Origin: Chthoniobacter flavus
Lineage (GTDB): Bacteria; Verrucomicrobiota; Verrucomicrobiia; Chthoniobacterales; Chthoniobacteraceae
Assembly (NCBI GenBank): GCA_945861435.1
Contig: CAMAUX010000011.1
Span: forward strand, 55,595-119,594
DNA length: 64,000 bases
Direction of reading: 5' to 3'
In this document: positions 57,578 through 64,000 of the stretch, piece by piece
How positions within the stretch are numbered: the first letter of the stretch is position 1
How the letters are laid out: each line of letters begins with the position of its first letter
The notes under the pieces: model-generated
What the model was told of the DNA's origin: nothing
Database searches by the model: none
The model's input: only the letters and a program-made list of their open reading frames with translations
Position numbers and translations under genes: made by a program

Positions 57578-58942
57578 CTACTCCTCGGGAAGCGGCTGCC
57601 CCTTCGTCTCGGGCGCAAAGCACAGCGTCACCAAGCCCACCGCAAAAATCACGCACATCGCCATCGCGGAATAACGATACGGAGCCGGAGGCGCGTAAGC
57701 CCCGAAAACATCCTTCGTCAGCACCGAGGAAAAGAAGCTGCCTCCAGCCGCCGCAAACCGACCGAGGTTGTAGCAGAACGACGTCCCCGTACTCCGCAAC
57801 CGGCTCGGGAAAAGCTCGGGAAGATAAATCGCAAACCCGGCAAAGACCCCGAGCTGCGCCGCCCCCATCAGCGGCATCATCCAGTACGCATCATTAGGCG
57901 AGTCCATCTTCCAGTACACGCCGAAGGTCACCAACATCGCGGCGCTGAACCCGAAGGCAAATGCCCTCCGGCGCCCCAACGAGTTCGCCACCCGGGTGAA
58001 GAGCGTCATCCCAATCCCCGCCCCCACCATGTTCAATAGATACGCATTCGCGATCGCTTTGTTCACCGCAGGCCCGACCGCTTCGGGTGCCAGACCCATC
58101 CCCTCGTAATACGTCTTGAACACCGTCTTCTGAAGATCCGGCGCATACTCCCCGATCGCCCACAACCCCACCACGCCTGTCGATGCAAGACACGCTCCAA
58201 CGATCAGATTCCCGCGCCACCGCCGGTCCGAAAGCAAACTCAAATACGGGCCGAAAATTCCACCCGCGGGCAACTGGCCACTCTCCTTAAGCCGCAACCA
58301 CGTCTCCGGTTCACGCAGGTAATTGCGTGTCAGGATCACCATACACGCAGGCAGCGCTCCAATCAGGAACATCCAGCGCCACCCCTCCCCGGGCGCAATC
58401 ACCTTCCCCACCTCCAGACTGTCGATCCACATCTTCGCAAACCCGGCGGTCAAATTACCAATGGTCGAAAGCACCTGCAGCGTCCCCAGAGCCTGCACAC
58501 GCGCCCCGCTCGGCACCGTCTCGGCAATCAACGCCACCGCCAGACCAAAAACGCCACCCACTCCAATCCCGGTCAGAAACCGGAACACCGTGAAATCCAC
58601 CCGGCCCACGCTGAAATAACTCAGCCCCGTGAAGAACGAGTAAATCAGGATCGTGAGCGTCAGCATCCGCGCCCGGCCATACCGATCTCCGAGCGCACCG
58701 AAAATCATCCCTCCAATGCCCCAGCCCACGAGGAACCACGCCGTCACCACCTTGCCGAACGCCTGCACCGAGGGATCGGACGCAGGCAGATGCATCAGCG
58801 ACACGAGCGCCGGAATGCGCGCGAGCGAGAAGAGGCGCTGATCAAGGCAGTCAAAGAACCACGCCGCCGACGCCACGAGAAAAACAAACCAATGATAACC
58901 ACTTAGTTGACGCCACCAAGGAGCCTGGGAGGGAGCTTGCAT
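57578..58942 (-). CDS. MFS transporter
   Basis: A 454-residue membrane protein with about 12 hydrophobic segments. The loop 2-3 signature of the family is GALGDRYGRARML near 75, and the loop 8-9 counterpart is RVANSLGRRRAFAFG near 310. FRFLTGIGVGGVFGLAVALIAE near 110 fits sugar or aromatic-acid symporters. The upstream alternative start at 58984 adds an unlikely segment; ATG 58942 was chosen. Substrate unknown. Confidence 0.88.
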   Translation of the reverse strand: MQAPSQAPWWRQLSGYHWFVFLVASAAWFFDCLDQRLFSLARIPALVSLMHLPASDPSVQAFGKVVTAWFLVGWGIGGMIFGALGDRYGRARMLTLTILIYSFFTGLSYFSVGRVDFTVFRFLTGIGVGGVFGLAVALIAETVPSGARVQALGTLQVLSTIGNLTAGFAKMWIDSLEVGKVIAPGEGWRWMFLIGALPACMVILTRNYLREPETWLRLKESGQLPAGGIFGPYLSLLSDRRWRGNLIVGACLASTGVVGLWAIGEYAPDLQKTVFKTYYEGMGLAPEAVGPAVNKAIANAYLLNMVGAGIGMTLFTRVANSLGRRRAFAFGFSAAMLVTFGVYWKMDSPNDAYWMMPLMGAAQLGVFAGFAIYLPELFPSRLRSTGTSFCYNLGRFAAAGGSFFSSVLTKDVFGAYAPPAPYRYSAMAMCVIFAVGLVTLCFAPETKGQPLPEE

Positions 58943-59091
58943 AATGAGTCCCAAAGCATGGGAGCACCCTCGCTGCCTCCACAACTAAAAACCTCGCAAT
59001 GCAACCACTCCCCTCGTCCCCACGATTTTCCCCTCGCACACTAACTAATTTCCCCAACAAATGACGCCGTCCGGTGTTGTCTTCATCGCAC

Positions 59092-59145
59092 ACCCCCCAC
59101 CCCCCACCCCCCACCCCCCACCCCCCACCCCCCACCCCCCACCCC
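59092..59145. repeat. 7-bp C-rich tandem repeat touching a start codon
   Basis: Seven exact copies of ACCCCCC (59092-59140) followed by ACCCC and the ATG of the DUF6807 gene. It occupies the place of a Shine-Dalgarno sequence but is pyrimidine-rich. Confidence 0.97.
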
Positions 59146-60126
59146 ATGCGCGCCGTCACCACAGCATTCACCACAGCCCTTTGCATCGCCGCCTCCGCCG
59201 CACACGCCGAGGTCACCCTCACCGATTCCACTGATAAAGTCCGCGTCGAGGTCGATGGCAAACTGCTCACTGAATACTGCTACCGCGGCGCATCCCACGT
59301 TTACTTCTACCCACTCATCGGCCCCGGTGGCGCCCGCATGACCCGCGGCTTCCCGATGGAGGATCTCCCAGGTGAAGAGCACGACCATCCCCACCACCGC
59401 TCCCTGTGGTTCTCCCATGGCAACGTCAACGGCGTCGATTTCTGGGCTGAAAACTCCTCCTTCAAAGGCGGCAATCCCAAGAACCCACCCGGCCAGATCC
59501 TTCACCAAGAGTTCCTCGAAAAACAGGGCGGCAAGGACAAGGCAGTCATCCGCGACCGCCTCAAATGGCTCGCCCCTGACGGCTCCATCCCCCTCACCAG
59601 CGAACAAACCTTCCGCGCCTACCAACCGCACGACTCCCTCCAGGCACTCGACTTCGAAGTCACCCTCATCGCCGGTTCCCAGGAGGTCGTCCTCGGCGAC
59701 ACCAAGGAGGGTTCCATGGCCCTGCGCATCAACGAATCCATGCGCCTCGCGCTCCCCGGCAAGAAACCGGGCAGCGGCCACATCCACAGCAGCACAGGCA
59801 AGGCGGACGCCGAAGTCTGGGGCACCCGCGCCGACTGGGTCGACATGTCCGGCCCTGTCAACGGTGCCACAGTCGGCATCGCTCTCCTTGATCATCCGCA
59901 GAACCCTCGCCACCCCACCCGCTGGCATGCACGCGACTACGGTCTCTTCGCCGCAAACCCCTTCTGCGAACACGACATGAACAAGGAAGCATCCAAGGGC
60001 GCGGGCGATCTCAAACTCGCCCCCGGCCAGCGCATCACCTTCCGCTACCGCATCATCCTGCACCCGGGCGATGCAGCATCCGCCCACATCGCCGACAAGT
60101 ACGCCTCCTACGCCACCGGCAAATAA
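59146..60126 (+). CDS. Secreted DUF6807 (PmoA-like) protein
   Basis: A 326-residue protein with a signal peptide (MRAVTTAFTTALCIAASAAHA). Conserved features are FYPLIGPGGARMTRGFPM near 45, DHPHHRSLWFSHGNVNG near 70, WVDMSGPVNG near 226, IALLDHPQNPRHPTRWHARDYGLFAANPF near 245 (seen in pieces). This is the DUF6807 family of glycan-utilisation loci; function unknown. The ATG at 59146 is supported by the signal peptide, although no purine-rich ribosome site exists. First gene of a likely operon with the oxidoreductase, the esterase and the epimerase. Confidence 0.85.
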   Translation: MRAVTTAFTTALCIAASAAHAEVTLTDSTDKVRVEVDGKLLTEYCYRGASHVYFYPLIGPGGARMTRGFPMEDLPGEEHDHPHHRSLWFSHGNVNGVDFWAENSSFKGGNPKNPPGQILHQEFLEKQGGKDKAVIRDRLKWLAPDGSIPLTSEQTFRAYQPHDSLQALDFEVTLIAGSQEVVLGDTKEGSMALRINESMRLALPGKKPGSGHIHSSTGKADAEVWGTRADWVDMSGPVNGATVGIALLDHPQNPRHPTRWHARDYGLFAANPFCEHDMNKEASKGAGDLKLAPGQRITFRYRIILHPGDAASAHIADKYASYATGK

Positions 60127-60160
60127 CGCCGCCCGCCCCCACTTCATCCCAACCCACATC

Positions 60161-60193
60161 CACCCCGTTCACCCCGTTCACCCCGTTCACCCC
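60161..60193. repeat. 9-bp tandem repeat touching a start codon
   Basis: Three copies of CACCCCGTT followed by CACCCC and the ATG of the oxidoreductase gene. Again a pyrimidine-rich repeat replaces a Shine-Dalgarno sequence. Confidence 0.95.
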
Positions 60194-61702
60194 ATGCAAC
60201 CCATCCACCGCCGCCGCTTCCTCCAAGGATCCCTCCTCTCCGCCGCATCCCTCGCGCTGCCCGCACGCCTGCGCGCGGCTTCCGAAGGCGCCAACTCCGA
60301 CATCCGCATCGCCGTCGTCGGCTTCAACGGCCGCGGTCAGGATCACATCGGCAACTACCTCAAACTGCCCGGCGTGCGGATCGTCGCCCTTTGCGACGTC
60401 GACCAGAAGGTCCTCGACAAGGGGGTCGCTCAACTCAAGGAAAAGGGACACGAGGTCACCCCGTTCCGCGACATCCGCAAGCTTTTGGAAAGCAAGGAAG
60501 TCGACGCCATCTCCATCGCCACCCCCAACCACTGGCACTCTCTGGGCGCCATCTGGGGCTGCCAGGCCGGCAAGCATGTCTACGTCGAAAAACCCGTCTC
60601 CCACAATGTCTGGGAAGGCCGCCAACTCGTGCGTGCCGCAGCCGCCCACAAGCGCATCGTCCAGATGGGCGTCCAGAGCCGCTCCGGCGCAGGGATCGCA
60701 GCCGCCCTCCAGTGGGCCAAAGAGGGGCACCTCGGCAAACTTCTCCGCGTCCACGGCCTCTGCTACAAGCGCCGCCCCAGCATCGACAAGGTCGCCGAAG
60801 TCCAGCCCGTCCCCGATCACATCGACTACGACCTCTGGCTGGGACCGGCTCCCCAAGCCACCATCTCCCGCAAGAAGCTTCACTACGACTGGCACTGGCT
60901 CTGGGCCTACGGCAACGGCGACCTCGGCAACCAAGGCATCCATCAGATGGACATCGCACGCCGCTTCCTCGGCGACCCCGCCCTCGCCCCGGCTGTCCTC
61001 TCCGTCGGCGGTCGCCTCGGCTACACCGATGATGGCGAAACCCCCAACTCCCTCGTTGTCTTCCAAGACTACAAGCCCGCACCCCTGATCTTCGAAGTGC
61101 GCGGACTGCCCTCCGCCACGAATTCCAAGGAGATGGACAAATACCACGGCGCGAGCGTCGGCGTGGTCGCCCACTACGAAGGCGGCACCATCGTCTGCCC
61201 CAATTACAGCGATGCCCTCGCCTACGACAAAAACGACCAACTCATCGTCGCCTTTGGAAAACCTCCCACCTTCAAGACCCCGGAAGACGCCGCCAAGGTG
61301 AAGGTCATCGACGCCACCAATCAGGACCAGCAGAACCACTACGCCAACTTCCTGCGCGCCGTGCGCAGCGGAAAAGAGTCCGATCTCAACGGCAAAATCC
61401 TCGACGGTCACATCTCCAGCGCCCTCTGCCACACCGGCAACATCTCCTACCGCCTCGGCAAGAAGCTCTCCCCGGAAGCCTCCCGCGAAAAACTCAAGGG
61501 CACTCCGCAGGCTCTCGAATCCTTCGAGCGCATGCTCACCCACCTCGGAGCCAACGACGTCGACCTCAGCAAAGACCAGCTCGTCATGGGCGAATTCCTC
61601 AAGATGGATCCCAAGACCGAGAAGTTCATCGGCAACAAAACCGCCGACGCACTCCTCACCCGCGAATACCGCGCCCCGTTCGTCGTCCCGGCCCAAGTCT
61701 AA
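60194..61702 (+). CDS. Gfo/Idh/MocA-family oxidoreductase, Tat-exported
   Basis: A 502-residue NAD(P)-binding protein with a Tat signal (RRRFLQGSLLSAASLALPA). The Rossmann entry is IRIAVVGFNGRGQDHIG near 37, VALCDVD near 65, SIATPNHWH near 105, and the family signature KHVYVEKPVSHNVWEG near 125 contains the conserved Lys-Pro. HWHWLWAYGNGDLGNQGIHQMDIARR-type segment near 235 carries the substrate-site His. Secreted Gfo/Idh/MocA enzymes act on sugars or sugar acids in Planctomycetes and Verrucomicrobia. It follows DUF6807 by 67 bp and is followed by the esterase after 5 bp. Confidence 0.9.
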   Translation: MQPIHRRRFLQGSLLSAASLALPARLRAASEGANSDIRIAVVGFNGRGQDHIGNYLKLPGVRIVALCDVDQKVLDKGVAQLKEKGHEVTPFRDIRKLLESKEVDAISIATPNHWHSLGAIWGCQAGKHVYVEKPVSHNVWEGRQLVRAAAAHKRIVQMGVQSRSGAGIAAALQWAKEGHLGKLLRVHGLCYKRRPSIDKVAEVQPVPDHIDYDLWLGPAPQATISRKKLHYDWHWLWAYGNGDLGNQGIHQMDIARRFLGDPALAPAVLSVGGRLGYTDDGETPNSLVVFQDYKPAPLIFEVRGLPSATNSKEMDKYHGASVGVVAHYEGGTIVCPNYSDALAYDKNDQLIVAFGKPPTFKTPEDAAKVKVIDATNQDQQNHYANFLRAVRSGKESDLNGKILDGHISSALCHTGNISYRLGKKLSPEASREKLKGTPQALESFERMLTHLGANDVDLSKDQLVMGEFLKMDPKTEKFIGNKTADALLTREYRAPFVVPAQV

Positions 61703-61707
61703 CCCTC

Positions 61708-62604
61708 ATGCATCTGCGCCCACTTGCTCTCGCACTGACCGCGGCACTCAGCCTCACGGCCACCCTCCTCCACGCCGCCCCACCACCGCCAAACGCGCCC
61801 CTCGTCCTCTGGCCCGACGGCGCTCCGGGCGCTCTGGGCAAGGAGGACAAGGACATCCCCACCCTCACCGCCTTCCTTCCGGATCCGGCCACCGCCACCG
61901 GAGCCGCCATCGTCATCTGCCCTGGCGGCGGCTACGGCGGCCTCGCGGCCCACGAGGGTGCGGGTTACGCCCAATGGCTCGCAGAGCACGGCATCGCAGG
62001 CATCGTCCTCAAGTACCGCCTCGGCTCCGGCGGCTACCGCCACCCGGCCATGATCAACGACGCCGCACGCGCCCTGCGCACCGCACGCGCCAGCGCACAG
62101 GAATGGAAAATCGACCCCAGCCGCATCGGCATCATGGGATCGAGCGCAGGCGGCCATCTCGCCTCCACCCTCCTCACCCACTTCGACTCCGGCAACCCAC
62201 AGGCCTCCGATCCCATCGAGCGCCAGAGCTCACGCCCGGACCTCGGCATCCTCTGCTACGCCGTCATCAGCATGGGCCCGGACGGTCACGGAGGCTCACG
62301 CAAAAACCTCCTCGGCGCTGATCCCGCGCCCGAACTCATCGACCTCCTCTCGAACGAAAAACATGTCACTGCAGACACGCCCCCCTGCTTCATCTGGCAC
62401 ACATGGGAGGACAAGGGCGTCAAAGTCGAAAACTCCCTCGGCTTCGTCACCGCACTTCAGAAAGCCGGTGTCCGATTCGACTTCCACGTCTACGAAAAGG
62501 GCGGCCATGGAATGGGGCTCGGCGGCGGTCGCAACGGCGGCCCTCACCACCCATGGGCCGAGGACTGCCTCTTCTGGCTCAAGGCACGCGGCTTCCTCAA
62601 ATAA
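61708..62604 (+). CDS. Secreted alpha/beta hydrolase (BD-FAE-like esterase)
   Basis: A 298-residue protein with signal peptide MHLRPLALALTAALSLTA. GGGYGGLAAHEG near 73 supplies the oxyanion hole, GIMGSSAGGHLAS near 135 the nucleophile Ser, PPCFIWHTWEDKGV near 225 the acid and YEKGGHGMGLGGG near 262 the His. This is the hormone-sensitive-lipase/BD-FAE type used to remove acetyl or feruloyl groups from plant glycans. It starts 5 bp after the oxidoreductase stop. Confidence 0.87.
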   Translation: MHLRPLALALTAALSLTATLLHAAPPPPNAPLVLWPDGAPGALGKEDKDIPTLTAFLPDPATATGAAIVICPGGGYGGLAAHEGAGYAQWLAEHGIAGIVLKYRLGSGGYRHPAMINDAARALRTARASAQEWKIDPSRIGIMGSSAGGHLASTLLTHFDSGNPQASDPIERQSSRPDLGILCYAVISMGPDGHGGSRKNLLGADPAPELIDLLSNEKHVTADTPPCFIWHTWEDKGVKVENSLGFVTALQKAGVRFDFHVYEKGGHGMGLGGGRNGGPHHPWAEDCLFWLKARGFLK

Positions 62605-62641
62605 GGGCTGACCACCGCCCCCGCCCGCGCGAGGATTCAGC

Positions 62642-63724
62642 GTGCAGGCCCAATTCGATCTCCTCATCCACCGCCTCGAACCAAGGCGCCCTTTCAGGAT
62701 CGCCCGGGCACGCACCACCCCGCTCGAAAACGTCCTCCTCCGTCTGCGCTCCGACGGCTGCACCGGCTACGGCGAAGCGTCCCCAAACCCCTTCTACGGC
62801 GAGGACCCGCACAGCGTTTGCGAAAAAATCCGCGCCGCCGTCCCCCGCCTCCAGTCCCTCGCCATCGAGTCCCCAGCCGATATCGGCCACGCATGGGAGG
62901 CTCTCTGGCCCCTCCTTTCCCCTTCCCGGGCAGCCCAATGCGCCATCGACGTCGCGCTCTGGGACTGGCTGGCAAGGCGCAGGAACACCTCCCTCTCCAA
63001 CCTCCTCTGGAACGCCGATCCAAGGCCCATCCCCAGCTTCTGCACCCTCGGACTCTCCACCCCGGAGGAACTCCCCTCCAAGCTCGCCGAACTCGCAGGC
63101 CTTCCTCAAATCAAGGTCAAGCTCGACGCCCAAACTGACCTTGCCCTGCTCACCCACATCCGCGCGCAACACCCGCAGGCGCTCATCGCCGTGGACGCCA
63201 ATGCGTCCTGGACCTCACAACAAATCCTCGCGGCCGCGCCCCAACTCCAACACCTCTCCATCGCCTTCCTCGAACAACCACTCCCACCCGGCACCCCGCT
63301 CCCTGCCCTCGCATCACTCCCCCAAGGCCCGATGCTCATGGCCGACGAGAGTGTCGTTACTGAAGAAGATCTCCCCCGCATCGCCCCGCAGTTTGGCGGC
63401 TTCAACATCAAACTCGTGAAGTGCGGCGGCATCACCCCCGCCCTCCGCATGCTCGCCCATGCAAAGTCCACAGGCCTGCGAACCATGGTCGGCTGCATGC
63501 TCGAGACCAGCCTCCTTATCGCCGCGGGCGCAGCTGTCGCACAAGGCGCCGACTACGCCGACCTCGATGGCGCATGGCTCCTGCGCAACGACCCCTTCGA
63601 CGGCTGGCTCTGGAAACACGGCTTCCTTCACCCTCCCACCGCCCCCCCCCCTTTCCCCACCCACGGAACCAGCGTTGCCATCGGCACAGGCGCACACCCA
63701 AACCCCGGCATCTTCTCCACCTGA
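62642..63724 (+). CDS. Enolase-superfamily dipeptide epimerase-like protein
   Basis: A 360-residue protein of the MLE/AEE branch, starting with GTG. The capping domain (1-110) is followed by the barrel with paired lysines in IKVKLD near 158, metal ligands in VDANASW near 188, FLEQPL near 214 and ADES near 240, and the opposite-face lysine in NIKLVKCGGI near 258. MVGCMLETSL near 285 is typical of L-Ala-D/L-Glu epimerases. This would recycle murein dipeptides. It follows the esterase by 37 bp, so it may be co-transcribed although its role differs. The C-terminal 30 residues are Pro-rich. Confidence 0.82.
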   Translation: MQAQFDLLIHRLEPRRPFRIARARTTPLENVLLRLRSDGCTGYGEASPNPFYGEDPHSVCEKIRAAVPRLQSLAIESPADIGHAWEALWPLLSPSRAAQCAIDVALWDWLARRRNTSLSNLLWNADPRPIPSFCTLGLSTPEELPSKLAELAGLPQIKVKLDAQTDLALLTHIRAQHPQALIAVDANASWTSQQILAAAPQLQHLSIAFLEQPLPPGTPLPALASLPQGPMLMADESVVTEEDLPRIAPQFGGFNIKLVKCGGITPALRMLAHAKSTGLRTMVGCMLETSLLIAAGAAVAQGADYADLDGAWLLRNDPFDGWLWKHGFLHPPTAPPPFPTHGTSVAIGTGAHPNPGIFST

Positions 63725-63746
63725 CGCCCCCACCTCCTACTCGCAC

Positions 63747-63818
63747 TTTTACTCGTACTTTTACTCGTACTTTTACTCGTACTTTTACTCGTACTTTTAC
63801 TCGTACTTTTACTCGTAC
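63747..63818. repeat. 12-bp tandem repeat, six perfect copies
   Basis: Six exact copies of TTTTACTCGTAC with partial copies on both sides (63738-63746 and 63819-63824). It lies between the epimerase stop and the transposase-like gene. It has no spacers and so is not a CRISPR array. Confidence 0.97.
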
Positions 63819-63889
63819 TTTTACGGCGCTTCGCTAAATCAAGTGGGCGGAAAGGCGGCGCCAATTTTTTTCTGTAAAAGCAGCGGGAG

Positions 63890-64000
63890 TCAGGCGGAAG
63901 GCGGGATGGATGGATTCATGTTGAGGTAAGTTTTGGAGGATTGCCAATCGTCGGAGGTTTCCGCGAGGAGAGCGGAGACGAGGCGCAGGAGGGAGGCTTC
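63890..64000 (-). CDS. C-terminal end of a probable transposase (IS256-like), cut by window edge
   Basis: On the minus strand the last 111 bases form an open frame with stop TGA at 63892-63890. It reads EASLLRLVSALLAETSDDW, then QSSKTYLNMNPS. A C-terminus with RLVSA, ETSDDW and a YLNM-like ending resembles mutator/IS256-type transposases as I recall them. If so, the insertion-sequence end should lie within about 63830-63889, next to the 12-bp tandem repeat. Only 36 residues are visible, so the assignment is tentative. Confidence 0.45.
   Translation of the reverse strand, partial: EASLLRLVSALLAETSDDWQSSKTYLNMNPSIPPSA

Noticed and set aside
63747..63818. Possible CRISPR array
   Set aside because: Repeats are 12 bp and directly contiguous, with no unique spacers and no cas genes nearby.
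63421..63837. Frame containing repeated RTFTRTFT residues
   Set aside because: Created by translating the 12-bp tandem repeat; it lies inside the epimerase gene and its 3' flank.

Overview
The window looks like a GC-rich chromosome segment from a member of the Planctomycetota-Verrucomicrobiota group, most likely Verrucomicrobiota. The grounds are three complete PSCyt1/DUF1549/DUF1553 proteins paired with Tat-signal DUF1501 proteins, an ECF sigma factor coupled to a FecR/LamG membrane protein, a sulfatase, ThuA, DUF6807 and Gfo/Idh/MocA proteins, and PQQ-type propellers. No rRNA, tRNA or CRISPR array was recognised. Taxonomy is inferred from gene families only.

Layout. 1-838: 3' part of a secreted sugar isomerase/epimerase. 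1067-5319: DUF1501/PSCyt1 pair. 5735-8917: a DUF1501 gene enclosed by two toxin-antitoxin modules (UPF0175/PIN below it, AbrB/Doc above it), with a perfect 105-bp duplication of the DUF1501 3' end. 8922-14052: PSCyt1, FecR/LamG and ECF sigma genes, all overlapping by 4 bp; together with the DUF1501 gene they look like one operon split by the AbrB/Doc module. 14278-21937: secreted hydrolase plus ThuA, a jelly-roll protein, a small unknown protein, a NarL-type two-component system and a sulfatase.

22433-27174 (deoC, two ALDH-type genes, nupC) and 35848-39699 (cdd, deoB, deoD, deoA on the other strand) make up a nearly complete nucleoside salvage pathway: uptake, deamination, phosphorolysis, phosphopentose isomerisation, aldol cleavage and aldehyde oxidation. 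The two ALDH genes resemble a split ALDH16. Between the blocks lie a frameshifted FGE-domain protein, a creatininase gene cut by a group II intron remnant, a third DUF1501/PSCyt1 pair and a PQQ propeller.

39936-43865: a large DUF2341/LamG/SGNH esterase and a CNB-DUF1003 protein. 44393-47888: a divergent archaemetzincin-like zinc protein followed by a tight cassette of a stand-alone J-domain protein and three proteins of no recognised family, one with an acidic tail and one with a histone-like basic tail. This cassette is the best candidate for an undescribed system. 48129-56199: D-2-hydroxyacid dehydrogenase, PQQ propeller, TSUP permease, holA, uvrB, HAD phosphatase and an orphan ECF sigma factor. 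56427-63724: L,D-transpeptidase, MFS transporter, DUF6807, Gfo/Idh/MocA, esterase and an enolase-superfamily epimerase. The right edge holds the 3' end of a probable transposase.

A recurring oddity is short perfect tandem repeats (7, 9, 9, 12 and 17 bp units) in intergenic DNA. Two of them sit directly against start codons, where a Shine-Dalgarno sequence would be expected.
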